This document shows, piece after piece, positions 1 to 9,502 of a stretch of DNA of 64,000 nt. The notes under the pieces were generated by a model, which worked only from the letters and a program-made list of their open reading frames with translations, ran no database searches and was not told where the DNA came from. The number at the start of each line of letters is the position of its first letter. Within the stretch, counting starts at the first letter, position 1. The stretch lies in the NCBI GenBank assembly GCA_902605645.1, contig CACLDE010000001.1:1-64000 (forward strand), in the 5' to 3' direction. This DNA comes from an uncultured Pelagibacteraceae bacterium (GTDB lineage Bacteria > Pseudomonadota > Alphaproteobacteria > Pelagibacterales > Pelagibacteraceae). Position numbers and translations under genes: made by a program.

Positions 1-827
1 TCAATTAATCTTTCGATATCTTCGGACGATGCTCCTCCTTCATTTACAAAAAAATTGCAATGTTTTTTTGATATACTTGCTTTGCCAAACGATAGAAGAT
101 TACAGTTAGAGTCTTTTATCAATTCCCAAGCTTTCTTATTTTTTGGATTTTTAAAAGTACTGCCACAAGTTTTAATTTGATTTGGTTGGGAATTTTTTTT
201 AATTTCCATATAATTTTTAATTTTTTCATTTATCTTGTTTTTATCACCAGGTTTTGCTTGAAGTTTGGCGGAAAGAATTATCAAATCTTTAGGTAAGTTA
301 GTGCCTCTGTAATCAAATTTTATTTGATCCCTATTAAATTCTTTTAAATTACAATCGAAATCTATTGTTTTAATTGAAATTAGAATCTTGGATATTTCAT
401 CGCCATAACAGCCGCTATTCATTGTGATAGCACCACCTATAGAGCCTGGAATACAAGATAAAAATTCAAAATTAGCAATTGAATTATCAGCGGCAAATCT
501 AGATAAAGTTTTATCTAAAGTCCCGGCTCCAACCTCCAAAATATTTTTTTCAAACCAGTTAATATACGAAAATTTAGGGCTTAGTTTTATTACTGCTCCA
601 TTAAAACCACCTTCTCTTATTAAAGTATTAGAGCCAGCACCTAAACAAATTATTTTATAAAAATTTTTTATAGTTCTCAAGAAATCTTTTAATTGCTCAA
701 TACTGTCTGGTTTAAAAAAAATTTCTGCAGGACCACCAAGATTAAACCAACTATATTTTGATAAGTTTTCTTTAAAAATAATATTTTTTCCAAATTTATC
801 CAATAATTTGCTCTTTTCTAATTTCAT
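1..827 (-). CDS. murB: UDP-N-acetylenolpyruvoylglucosamine reductase MurB (C-terminus cut by window edge)
   Basis: Reduces UDP-GlcNAc-enolpyruvate to UDP-MurNAc in the cytoplasm, using FAD and NADPH. It is absent from the ORF track because it runs off the left edge, but I can translate about 275 residues from the ATG at 827. Visible motifs are the FAD-binding GAGSNTLI, then IPGSIGGAITMNSGCYG, and GSTFKNP, which carries the catalytic Ser. The frame is still open at base 1 (ending SSEDIERLI), so only the last part of the C-terminal domain should be missing. The start overlaps the murC stop in an ATGA junction, making it the last visible gene of the dcw operon. Confidence 0.95.
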   Translation of the reverse strand, partial: MKLEKSKLLDKFGKNIIFKENLSKYSWFNLGGPAEIFFKPDSIEQLKDFLRTIKNFYKIICLGAGSNTLIREGGFNGAVIKLSPKFSYINWFEKNILEVGAGTLDKTLSRFAADNSIANFEFLSCIPGSIGGAITMNSGCYGDEISKILISIKTIDFDCNLKEFNRDQIKFDYRGTNLPKDLIILSAKLQAKPGDKNKINEKIKNYMEIKKNSQPNQIKTCGSTFKNPKNKKAWELIKDSNCNLLSFGKASISKKHCNFFVNEGGASSEDIERLI

Positions 828-2218
828 AATGATTGTTTTAGATTTCTCATCCAATTTGATATTGATCCAGCCCCCATACCAATAATAATTTCACTTTTTA
901 TTAAATTCTTTTTAAAAAAATTTTTAAAATCATTTTCGTTTTTGATAATAATAACTTCAACATTGGAATTTAGAGAGATCATTTTTCCAAACTTTACCAA
1001 ATCAAAGTTATTATTCTGTTTTTCACCAGCTGCATAAATAGGACATAAAATTACTCTATCCGAAAATTTGAATGATTTTGAGAATTCTTTTTTTAATAAA
1101 TTAACTCGGCTAAATCTATGAGGTTGAAAAACTGAGGTAATTTTTTTTTTATTAGCAACTTTTTTTATTCCTTCAAGCACGGAATAAATTTCTGATGGAT
1201 GATGAGCATAATCATCATAAAATTCATTTTCGTTTTTTTCGAATATTTTCGTCATTCTTCTTTGAACTCCTGTAAATTTGATCAACGCACTTTTTATTAT
1301 CTCTATTTTGATGCCTAAATTCATGCAAACACTAATGGCTGCAACAGAGTTTAATATATTATGTTTACCAATCAGATTTAAAATTATATTTTTTATAATT
1401 TTCTTTTTTCCTAAAAAATTTTTTACAACTAAATCAAACTTACAATTATCTTTATTGTATTTTGGTTTTATAATTTGATAGTCTGCATATGAAGCAAAGC
1501 CATATGTTAAAATATTTTTAGTTTTGATTTTCTTTTTGAGCTTTTTAATATTTTTATCGTCTATACATATAATGCATTTACCAATTGGAGGAGTTTTGTT
1601 GATAAACTGTAAAAAACTATCCTCTAACTTTTTAAAATATTTATAATAATCTAAATGCTCGTTATCAATATTTGTGACTATAGAATAATTAACAGGAAGT
1701 TTTAAAAAACTCCCGTCAGACTCATCTGCTTCTAAAACAGCCCACTCTCCCTTTCCATGTTTTGCATTATTTTTAATAGAATTAATTACACCGCCATTAA
1801 TTATAGTTGGGTCCAGTTTTGACTCTAATAGAATTTTTGAAACTAACGATGTAGTTGTTGTTTTTCCATGAGAGCCAGAAATAATTATATTTTTTTTTAA
1901 TGAAACAATATTAGCAAGCACTTCTACCCTCTCATAAATTGGTAATTTTCTTTTTTTTGCTTCTTTAATTTCTTGGTTAGTACTTTTTATTGCTGATGAC
2001 TTAACTAGAATAGTTGCGCCTTTTATATTTTTTTTTTTCTGACCAAGAAAAAACTTAATTCCTAATCTTTTGCAATTCTCAATATTTTTATTCATATTGA
2101 TATCGCTGCCCTGAACTTTAAAACCCATTATTTTCATAATTTGGGCTAAGCCACTCATGCCGATACCACCAATTCCAATAAAGTGTATAATTTCTTTTTG
2201 GCCTATATTAATTTTCAT
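824..2218 (-). CDS. murC: UDP-N-acetylmuramate--L-alanine ligase MurC
   Basis: ATP-dependent ligase adding L-Ala to UDP-MurNAc, the first step of stem-peptide assembly in the cytoplasm. The N-terminus has the Rossmann motif HFIGIGGIGMSGLA, followed by the Mur-ligase P-loop SGSHGKTTTT near residue 115, the central-domain EADESDGSF, and C-terminal YDDYAHHPSE. Its 464 residues match the family. It overlaps murG by a few bases upstream and murB by 4 nt downstream, implying translational coupling. Confidence 0.97.
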   Translation of the reverse strand: MKINIGQKEIIHFIGIGGIGMSGLAQIMKIMGFKVQGSDINMNKNIENCKRLGIKFFLGQKKKNIKGATILVKSSAIKSTNQEIKEAKKRKLPIYERVEVLANIVSLKKNIIISGSHGKTTTTSLVSKILLESKLDPTIINGGVINSIKNNAKHGKGEWAVLEADESDGSFLKLPVNYSIVTNIDNEHLDYYKYFKKLEDSFLQFINKTPPIGKCIICIDDKNIKKLKKKIKTKNILTYGFASYADYQIIKPKYNKDNCKFDLVVKNFLGKKKIIKNIILNLIGKHNILNSVAAISVCMNLGIKIEIIKSALIKFTGVQRRMTKIFEKNENEFYDDYAHHPSEIYSVLEGIKKVANKKKITSVFQPHRFSRVNLLKKEFSKSFKFSDRVILCPIYAAGEKQNNNFDLVKFGKMISLNSNVEVIIIKNENDFKNFFKKNLIKSEIIIGMGAGSISNWMRNLKQSL

Positions 2219-3293
2219 AAAAAAGTTTAGTTATTTCTTTTCTTATAATTGCAAATACATTTTTATCAGAGTACTTTTTCTGATTTGACTCTATCGATTT
2301 TATCATTGATTTATCGCTATGTATTGATTGAAGCAAATTAAATAAACCATTATTTATGTCTTTTTCCTCTAGCATTACACCAAAGCCTTTTTCTTTAAAA
2401 TATTGGGCATTTATAAATTGATGGTTCTCTGACGATGAAGCAAGCGGTATAGAAATGATAGGAATTTTACAATTTAGTAACTCCGCTAAAGCAGAAGAGC
2501 CTGCTCTAGTTATAACTAAATTTGCTAAATTATAATATTTTATAATATCAAAAGTAAAATTAAAAAGTTCGTAGCTTATATTATTGTTGCTATATTTTTT
2601 TTTTAAATCAATTTCTTGCTCACTCAAACATTGTTGATAAATTTTAAGATTGATGTTGTTTTTTTTACATTTTATAAATACGTCTGGTAACTTTTCAGCA
2701 AAAACCTTTGCAGCCTGACTTCCACCTAAAACTAATATATTCAATTTGCTAAGTATTTCATCTTTATTGATTTTTGAATAATTAAGAATATTTTCTCTTA
2801 AAATATTTCCTACGATTATAACTTTGCTTTTATACTTTATATTTATTCCCTGAATTTCTTTATACGAAACAAAAATTTTTTTTGCGAAAGGAATTAGGTA
2901 TCTGTTAGTTTTTCCTATTAACAGATTGTTCTCATAAATTACAAAAGGAATTCTTAAAATTGCTCCCGCTAAACAAATAGGAAAAGAACCATAACCACCC
3001 ATTCCAAATATAAACTTAGGTTTTTTTTTTGAAAGAAAAAATAATGATTTAAATACAGCAATTATTATTTTACAAAGTGATATTAATATATTTTTTTTAT
3101 TTAAAGATGAACTATTAATTAAAATTGTATTTTTAACATATTTACCATCAATAAATTTTAAACCTCTTTTGTCAGTAGTAATAATCGTATTAAATCCATT
3201 TTTATTAAGATAATCTACTAAGCCAACAGCGGGAAAAATATGGCCGCCAGTGCCTCCTGTCGCTATGACTATATCTTTTTTTAAATCATTCAT
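2208..3293 (-). CDS. murG: UDP-GlcNAc:lipid I N-acetylglucosaminyltransferase MurG
   Basis: Transfers GlcNAc to lipid I to form lipid II at the inner face of the membrane. The N-terminal glycine-rich loop ATGGTGGHIFPA and the C-terminal donor-site region TRAGSSALAELL with PLASSSENHQ are clear GT28 features. The ORF track begins at a TTG (3299); I prefer the ATG two codons later at 3293, which slightly overlaps the ftsW stop. Length is about 361 residues, normal for MurG. The downstream end overlaps the murC start. Confidence 0.95.
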   Translation of the reverse strand: MNDLKKDIVIATGGTGGHIFPAVGLVDYLNKNGFNTIITTDKRGLKFIDGKYVKNTILINSSSLNKKNILISLCKIIIAVFKSLFFLSKKKPKFIFGMGGYGSFPICLAGAILRIPFVIYENNLLIGKTNRYLIPFAKKIFVSYKEIQGINIKYKSKVIIVGNILRENILNYSKINKDEILSKLNILVLGGSQAAKVFAEKLPDVFIKCKKNNINLKIYQQCLSEQEIDLKKKYSNNNISYELFNFTFDIIKYYNLANLVITRAGSSALAELLNCKIPIISIPLASSSENHQFINAQYFKEKGFGVMLEEKDINNGLFNLLQSIHSDKSMIKSIESNQKKYSDKNVFAIIRKEITKLFYEN

Positions 3294-4413
3294 TTTCAAA
3301 TCTATTTTTTGTAAAATTTAGAATAACCCCAGCCAAAATGGAGCTACCAATTAAAGAGGAGCCGCCGTAGCTTAAAAAAGGTAAAGTCATACCTGTGGTC
3401 GGTAACAAACTCGTGTTTACACCCACATGTATAAAAGTTTGAAAAATTAACAAAGATGATAATCCACATAAAGCAATTTTTGAACTTTGATCAGAAACTT
3501 TAAAGCAATTTTTTATTATTTTATAAGATATGTACAAAAAGATAGTTATTACTATTATTGATATAATAGAACCGAACTCCTCAGCTATTACAGCTATGAT
3601 ATAGTCTGTGTGAGCCTCGGGCACACTTTCTTTAAGAATGCCTTCACCCATGCCCTGCCCTGTAAGTCCTCCTTGTTTAATTGCTGCTAGAGCTTTGTCT
3701 GTTTGGAAATTATCTCCCTTAGTTGGATCAAAAAAAATATTCAATCTTTGTACTATGTAGCCAAATTTGTCTGGAAAAATTACTAGTAGGGAAATTGAAC
3801 ATATAATTAATAACCCAAATAGAAGAAGAATATAACCGATCTTAATTCCAGAAATAAACACAATTGATGTCCAAGTTGTAATTAATAAAATTGATTGACC
3901 AACATCTGGCTGATTTAAAAGCAAAATAATTATCACTGATAAAAGTATTAAACTTAGAAAATATGAATACTTAAGGCTCTTATCTTTTCCACTGGCAATA
4001 ATATTTGCAGTAATTAAAACAAAAAAAGGTTTGATTAATTCTATAGGTTGTAAACGAAAAACAAATAAATCGAGCCATCTTTTTGCTCCTTTAATTTCAA
4101 CACCAAAAAAATGTACTAAAATTAAGAGTATTAAAGAGATTGCAAAAATAGGTAAAATCAATTTTTTTAGAAAAGATAATTTTATGTAAGAAAGATAAAA
4201 CATAACTAAAATAGCAAAAATAGAAAATATTAAGTGCCTCGAAAAATAATGATAAAAATCTTTGTTAAGCCTTTCTCCTGCCAGTGATGATGTGGAAGAA
4301 AATGAAAAAAAAATTCCCAAAAAGAATAAAGCTAAAAAACTAAAGAGAATATTCTTATCGATATTTCTCCAATAATCACTAATTCTATCAGTGTTAATTA
4401 ATTTTTTTAGCAT
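3286..4413 (-). CDS. ftsW: Septal peptidoglycan polymerase FtsW
   Basis: Polytopic SEDS-family glycosyltransferase that polymerises lipid II at the septum together with FtsI. The 375-residue product is strongly hydrophobic with about ten membrane segments. It carries typical SEDS signatures: GAKRWLDL, the LIKPF region, LLNQPDVGQS, GQGMGEG, PEAHTDYIIAVIAEEFG, and the C-terminal LLPTTGMTLPFLSYGGSS. It lies between murD and murG, the usual dcw order. The N-terminus overlaps the murD 3' end by about 20 bases. Confidence 0.96.
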   Translation of the reverse strand: MLKKLINTDRISDYWRNIDKNILFSFLALFFLGIFFSFSSTSSLAGERLNKDFYHYFSRHLIFSIFAILVMFYLSYIKLSFLKKLILPIFAISLILLILVHFFGVEIKGAKRWLDLFVFRLQPIELIKPFFVLITANIIASGKDKSLKYSYFLSLILLSVIIILLLNQPDVGQSILLITTWTSIVFISGIKIGYILLLFGLLIICSISLLVIFPDKFGYIVQRLNIFFDPTKGDNFQTDKALAAIKQGGLTGQGMGEGILKESVPEAHTDYIIAVIAEEFGSIISIIVITIFLYISYKIIKNCFKVSDQSSKIALCGLSSLLIFQTFIHVGVNTSLLPTTGMTLPFLSYGGSSLIGSSILAGVILNFTKNRFENE

Positions 4414-5668
4414 AATATTTTACAAGTTTTTTAAATTTTTCTCCTCTTTCTTCAAAATTTTTAAATTGATCGTAAGATGAACTTGCAGGGCTGAATAAAA
4501 AAGTAATTTTTTTTTCTTTCCTAAAAGATTTAAAAATTTTTTTTATTGTAACCTTTAAATTATTAGTTACTTCATATTTAATTTCATTTAATAATTGTTT
4601 TTTAAAGAAATTTTTGTGCTTACCTATAATATAAGCTTTAATAATTTTTTTCTTATACTGGCCAATTCTTATTTTATCATTTTTTTTTGGTTGACCACCA
4701 GTTATCCAAACAATATTGCTATTTGATTTTAAAGCATATTTAGTAGATTCAAAAGAAGTCGCTTTTGAGTCATTTATAAAAATACTTTTACCTAGTTTTA
4801 AAAATATCTCATGTCGGTGGGGCAAACCATTAAAAGTTGTTAAGGATTTTAAAAAATTTTTTTTATTAATTTGAAAAAGTTTTGTGATAAAATATGCAAA
4901 TGTTATATTATCCTTATTGGCATCAAGTAGAAGATATCTATTTTGAGAATTTTTGAATTTAATAGATTTTTTTTTAAGAAATCTCAACTTTCCTTGAAAG
5001 TTATTTTTTTTATAAATTTTTTTAAGATTAATATCATTTAAAAATGCAATATCATTTTTTGTTTGATTGTTAAAAATCTTTAATTTTGACATTACATATT
5101 TTTTTTTTGTCCTGTGCCAATCTAGATGATCTTGTGTAATATTAAGCACAGCGGCACAATAAGGTTTAATAAATCTTGAATACTCTAATTGAAAAGATGA
5201 TGCTTCAATAATGTAAATATAATCTTTTTCAAACCTTAGATTTAAAATTGGTTTACCTATATTTCCCGCTAATCTATTTTTAATTTTATTTTTTTTAAAT
5301 ATATGTTGAATTAAAGAGCATGTAGTTGATTTACCATTAGTTCCAGTAACTACAATTGATTTTTTTACATCATTTTTTAAAAAAAACAAATCTAAATCTG
5401 TAATAATCTTTTTTTTATTTTTTAATAATAGTTTTTTAAATTTTGATTTGTGAATATCAATTCCAGGACTTAAAACTATATAATTAACAGTACTTAATTT
5501 ATTTTTAAAATTTTTTTTTAACATTAAATTATGTTTTAGTAAATTATCATCCCATACAGAAATTTTATTTACATTATTTTTTTTTAAAAAATTTACTACG
5601 GACTTGCCTGTGAGCCCTAAACCATAAACGGCGAAACTTTTGCCATTAAAATTTAATGATTCAAACAT
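4394..5668 (-). CDS. murD: UDP-N-acetylmuramoylalanine--D-glutamate ligase MurD
   Basis: Adds D-Glu to UDP-MurNAc-L-Ala. The Rossmann-like N-terminus reads FAVYGLGLTGKSV, the P-loop VTGTNGKSTT and the central motif ITQDHLDWH. The ORF track extends to 5725, but its first 19 codons lie in another frame of mraY. The Met at 5668 gives MFESLNFNGKSF and a TAATG junction with the mraY stop, so I use it. The product is about 424 residues, rich in Lys, Asn and Phe as expected for an AT-rich genome. Confidence 0.94.
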   Translation of the reverse strand: MFESLNFNGKSFAVYGLGLTGKSVVNFLKKNNVNKISVWDDNLLKHNLMLKKNFKNKLSTVNYIVLSPGIDIHKSKFKKLLLKNKKKIITDLDLFFLKNDVKKSIVVTGTNGKSTTCSLIQHIFKKNKIKNRLAGNIGKPILNLRFEKDYIYIIEASSFQLEYSRFIKPYCAAVLNITQDHLDWHRTKKKYVMSKLKIFNNQTKNDIAFLNDINLKKIYKKNNFQGKLRFLKKKSIKFKNSQNRYLLLDANKDNITFAYFITKLFQINKKNFLKSLTTFNGLPHRHEIFLKLGKSIFINDSKATSFESTKYALKSNSNIVWITGGQPKKNDKIRIGQYKKKIIKAYIIGKHKNFFKKQLLNEIKYEVTNNLKVTIKKIFKSFRKEKKITFLFSPASSSYDQFKNFEERGEKFKKLVKYYAKKIN

Positions 5669-6753
5669 TATCTTAATTTGAGTGTTGCTAATCCTATTAA
5701 AGCCAAAATAATAGCTATGATCCAAAATCTAATTACTATTGTAGACTCAGCCCACCCTTTTTTTTCAAAATGATGGTGTATAGGTGCCATCATAAATACT
5801 CTTTTCCCAGTAAGTTTAAAGGATATTACTTGTATAATTACTGAAACTGTTTCTAAAACAAATAGTCCCCCAATTATAGCAAGTACAATTTCATGTTTAA
5901 CAATTATTGCGACTGCTGCCAAAGAGCCTCCTAAGGATAAAGATCCAGTGTCCCCCATAAAAATTTTTGCTGGTGGAGCGTTATACCAAAGGAAGCCTAG
6001 ACACGATCCCACAATTGCTCCGCAAAAAATTGCAATTTCTCCAACTCCAGGAATGTATTGAATCTGTAAGTATTCAGAAAAAATAATATTCCCAACTACA
6101 TAACTTATAAATGTAAATGATAATGCGACTAACATGATAGGAACGGTTGCTAAACCATCTAATCCATCTGTTAAATTAACAGCGTTAGATGAACCAATAA
6201 TCACAAATAGCCCGAATGGTATAAAAAGTACTCCAAGATCTAATATTAAATTTTTAAAAAAAGGAAAATAAATCTTGTTTATATATTCATGACCTGAAAA
6301 ATAAATTAATATCAATAAAGTAATTAAACCAATTACAAATTGACCTAAAAATTTTAGTTTTGAATTTAATCCGATTGAATTTCTGTATTTTATTTTTAAT
6401 AAGTCATCAATGAAACCCAATGTTCCTAGACCGACAGAGATAAATATCAATGTCCAAATAAAAATATTTTTAAGATCTGCCCACAGAAGAGTACTTGTTA
6501 ACATTCCAATTATAATTATGATCCCACCCATAGTTGGTGTACCGGATTTTTTTACTATATGATCAATAGGTCCATCTTGTCTAATAGGGCCAGTTATATC
6601 CATTTTTGAGAAAATTTTTATTAAAGGGCCTCCTATCAAAAAGACGATTATTAGTGACGTCATTAAAGATAAACCAGTTCTAAATGTAAGATATTTAAAA
6701 ACATTTAAAAATGAGTACTGGTCTACAAGTGAAGTTAAAAATTCAAATAACAT
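5668..6753 (-). CDS. mraY: Phospho-N-acetylmuramoyl-pentapeptide transferase MraY
   Basis: Integral membrane enzyme making lipid I from UDP-MurNAc-pentapeptide and undecaprenyl phosphate. Its 361 residues have about ten membrane spans. MraY motifs present include GTPTMGG, the Asp pair in FIDDLLK, NAVNLTDGLDGLA, NAPPAKIFMGDTGSLSLGG and the C-terminal PIHHHFEKKGW. The start overlaps the murE/murF stop by 11 bases and the stop shares a base with the murD start. Confidence 0.97.
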   Translation of the reverse strand: MLFEFLTSLVDQYSFLNVFKYLTFRTGLSLMTSLIIVFLIGGPLIKIFSKMDITGPIRQDGPIDHIVKKSGTPTMGGIIIIIGMLTSTLLWADLKNIFIWTLIFISVGLGTLGFIDDLLKIKYRNSIGLNSKLKFLGQFVIGLITLLILIYFSGHEYINKIYFPFFKNLILDLGVLFIPFGLFVIIGSSNAVNLTDGLDGLATVPIMLVALSFTFISYVVGNIIFSEYLQIQYIPGVGEIAIFCGAIVGSCLGFLWYNAPPAKIFMGDTGSLSLGGSLAAVAIIVKHEIVLAIIGGLFVLETVSVIIQVISFKLTGKRVFMMAPIHHHFEKKGWAESTIVIRFWIIAIILALIGLATLKLR

Positions 6754-9502
6754 TTACTCTTCCTTTAGTTAAATTCTCTGAAATTTTTTTTAATCCTGTT
6801 GCATTAGAACCTTTAATCATCAAATAATCATTATTATGTAAAATTGGAAGTAATATTTCTTTAAAATCAGATTTTTCTTGTAGAATATTACCTCGTTTAC
6901 TTTTATTCACATTTTTATAAGTATCCATTATGTGATCTCCATAAATAAATAGTTTATTTATCTTCGAAAGATTTATGATTGGGGATAAATTCTCATGTAG
7001 AATTTTGGACTTGCTTCCTAGTTCTAACATGTCTCCCAACAAAATATATTTTTGATAGTTATTTTTTATATCTGATAAATTCAAAATAGACTGTTTCATG
7101 GATAGTGGATTTGCATTATAACTCTCGTCTATCAAATTAAAATTTAAATTCTTATATTTAATTTTATAAATCTTACCTCTTCCCTCTAAGACTTTAATAT
7201 CTTTGATTTTATTTTTTATTTTATCAACATTTAAATTTAATATTTCTAGTACTGCGATTGCGAAAGCTATATTATTAAAAATTTGATCCTTAGTTTTGAT
7301 TTTATATTCTTTTTTAAATGATTTAATTGTCAATAATTTATACTTGTTAAATTTTCTAATCCTAGCTATTTTTATGTCTGATTTATTATTATATCCTATA
7401 GAGATGACCCTTATACCTCTTTTTTCAGCTTTAGATTTAAAATAATTAAAAAATTTATTATCTCTATCAATAATTAAATGACCAGAAGGTGAAATGTTAT
7501 TAATAATTTCTCCTTTGGCTTTCGCAATATGGCTTAGATTTTTAAAATTTTCGATATGTGCCTCAGCTATGTTGGTGATAATTGCAATGTTGGGTTTTAC
7601 AAGCTTTGAAAGAGTGTTAATTTCACCCTTTTTACTCATTCCAATTTCGAAAACTCCAAATTCATTTTCTTGTTGAAGATTGCAAAGACTAAGTGGTACC
7701 CCGAATGAATTATTAAATGATCTAGGTGAAAAATATGTACTACCATAATTCTTTAATAAATTTCCAATTAAATCTTTAACTGTTGTTTTGCCAGAGCTAC
7801 CAGTTACAGCAATAATTTTTCCATCTGAGTAATTTCTTTTAAGAATAGCTAATTTTTTTAGGAAATTGTAAGTATTATAAACTTTAATAATTTTATTTTT
7901 TGAAATTTTATTTAAATTTTTTGATATAACACAATGACTAGCTCCGTTTAAAACAGCCTCTTTTAAATAATTATGACCATCATTATTTTTTCCTTTAATA
8001 GCTAGAAATAAATTTCCTTTTTTTATTGATTTAGAGTCTATGGAAACTCCATTAAAGCTATTATTCAACTTGCGGTTTATTATTTTATTTATTAAAAGAT
8101 TATTTTGTTGGAAATTAATTTTCTTTTTGGTTTTATTTTTTTTTATTTTTAAACTTTTAATGATTTTAAAATCAGAGATTTTGTATTTTTTTTTTCCATA
8201 ATCCTGGATATCCTCGTGACCTTTACCTGCTATTAATATTATTTCGTTTGGATTGGACTCTTTTATTGCTAAATTTATTGCAGAAATTCTATTTCCTACC
8301 TCTATAACTTTTTCTTTTTTTATATATTTTATTATTGCTTTTCTTATTAACCGTGGTTTTTCTCTTCTCGGGTTGTCGTCAGTGATAAATATTTTATTAC
8401 AAAGGCTATTTACAATTTTTCCTATTTTTTTTCTTTTGTTTTTGTCTCTTTCACCTCCACAACCGAACACAATTGTTACATCTTTTTTGAAGTGTGTTTT
8501 TAATGAAGAAATAGCAGAATAAATTGCATCTGGTGTATGAGCAAAATCTATAAATATCTTTGTTTGGTCGGGAAATTCTTTTACTAATTCTAACCTTCCC
8601 TTGACACTTTTCAATTTACTTATATTTTTAGAAATTTTTTTTTTGTTTAAACCAAGTATTTCACAAGCTTTAATCGCCATTATTAAGTTTTTTTTTTGGA
8701 AGTTTCCAATTGGCTTGAATTCATTTAAATCATACTCTCTTTTCAAATAGTCAATATATATTTTTCTTAATTTTTTTTTTTTCACAATTTTGTCTATTTT
8801 TTTTATTTCTGGTATGGTTTTATCAGTAATAATATAGCTGCCTTTTTTTAATAATTTTCTAAGGAGTACCAGTTTAGCATTTAAATAATTTTTCATTGAT
8901 TTGTGATAATCCATATGATCTTGGGTAAAATTAGTGAAAATTCCAGCTTTGAAATTTATTCCATTTAGTCTGCCTTGATTTAGACCATGGCTAGAAGCTT
9001 CTAACAAAACGTTATCAATTTTTTTTTCTTTTAAATGATTAAGTTCTTTATGAAGACTAATAATATCGGGGCTTGTAAGATTATTCTTTTTAAATTGTTT
9101 TGTTTTTATTCCTAGTGTTCCAATAGTTGCTACGGATATACTGTTTAAAGTTAATATTTGGTGAAAAAAATCAGCTACAGAACTTTTTCCATTAGTTCCT
9201 GTCACTGCAATAATATTTTTTGGTTTTAATTTGTAAAATTTCGAGCAAATTTTACCTAATAAATCTCTAATATTATTAGTTTTAATAATTTTAGAATTTC
9301 CTTTAACTTTTTTTTCAGAAATTATCGCGCAAGCGCCTTTTTTTAGTGCATGGTTTATGAATTTTTCACCATTGTTTTGTGATCCTTTTAAAGCAAAAAA
9401 TAAATCACCTTTTTTAAGTTTTCTAGTATCCGAAGAAAGTCCTTTTACCTCAATATTTGAGAGAGAAATTGGACAATTTTTAATAAGTTTTTTTAATAAC
9501 AT
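6743..9502 (-). CDS. murE-murF: Fused MurE-MurF: UDP-MurNAc-tripeptide synthetase plus D-Ala-D-Ala-adding ligase
   Basis: One uninterrupted 919-codon ORF holds two Mur ligases in tandem. Residues 1 to about 450 are MurE: P-loop VTGTNGKSS near residue 100, TNFTQDHMDYH, and DNPRREKP near residue 374, the motif associated with meso-diaminopimelate specificity. After a Lys/Asn-rich linker (about 445-470), MurF begins (GVSIDSKSIKKG) with P-loop VTGSSGKTT near residue 567 and DESYNANPLSM. The two therefore add the third residue and the terminal D-Ala-D-Ala dipeptide from one chain. I see no stop codon or internal start that would separate them. Such fusions are known in some bacteria. Confidence 0.95.
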   Translation of the reverse strand: MLLKKLIKNCPISLSNIEVKGLSSDTRKLKKGDLFFALKGSQNNGEKFINHALKKGACAIISEKKVKGNSKIIKTNNIRDLLGKICSKFYKLKPKNIIAVTGTNGKSSVADFFHQILTLNSISVATIGTLGIKTKQFKKNNLTSPDIISLHKELNHLKEKKIDNVLLEASSHGLNQGRLNGINFKAGIFTNFTQDHMDYHKSMKNYLNAKLVLLRKLLKKGSYIITDKTIPEIKKIDKIVKKKKLRKIYIDYLKREYDLNEFKPIGNFQKKNLIMAIKACEILGLNKKKISKNISKLKSVKGRLELVKEFPDQTKIFIDFAHTPDAIYSAISSLKTHFKKDVTIVFGCGGERDKNKRKKIGKIVNSLCNKIFITDDNPRREKPRLIRKAIIKYIKKEKVIEVGNRISAINLAIKESNPNEIILIAGKGHEDIQDYGKKKYKISDFKIIKSLKIKKNKTKKKINFQQNNLLINKIINRKLNNSFNGVSIDSKSIKKGNLFLAIKGKNNDGHNYLKEAVLNGASHCVISKNLNKISKNKIIKVYNTYNFLKKLAILKRNYSDGKIIAVTGSSGKTTVKDLIGNLLKNYGSTYFSPRSFNNSFGVPLSLCNLQQENEFGVFEIGMSKKGEINTLSKLVKPNIAIITNIAEAHIENFKNLSHIAKAKGEIINNISPSGHLIIDRDNKFFNYFKSKAEKRGIRVISIGYNNKSDIKIARIRKFNKYKLLTIKSFKKEYKIKTKDQIFNNIAFAIAVLEILNLNVDKIKNKIKDIKVLEGRGKIYKIKYKNLNFNLIDESYNANPLSMKQSILNLSDIKNNYQKYILLGDMLELGSKSKILHENLSPIINLSKINKLFIYGDHIMDTYKNVNKSKRGNILQEKSDFKEILLPILHNNDYLMIKGSNATGLKKISENLTKGRVNVI

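Noticed and set aside
424-660. 78-codon plus-strand ORF at the left end
   Set aside because: It is antisense to murB, whose conserved FAD-binding motifs are read on the minus strand through the same bases.
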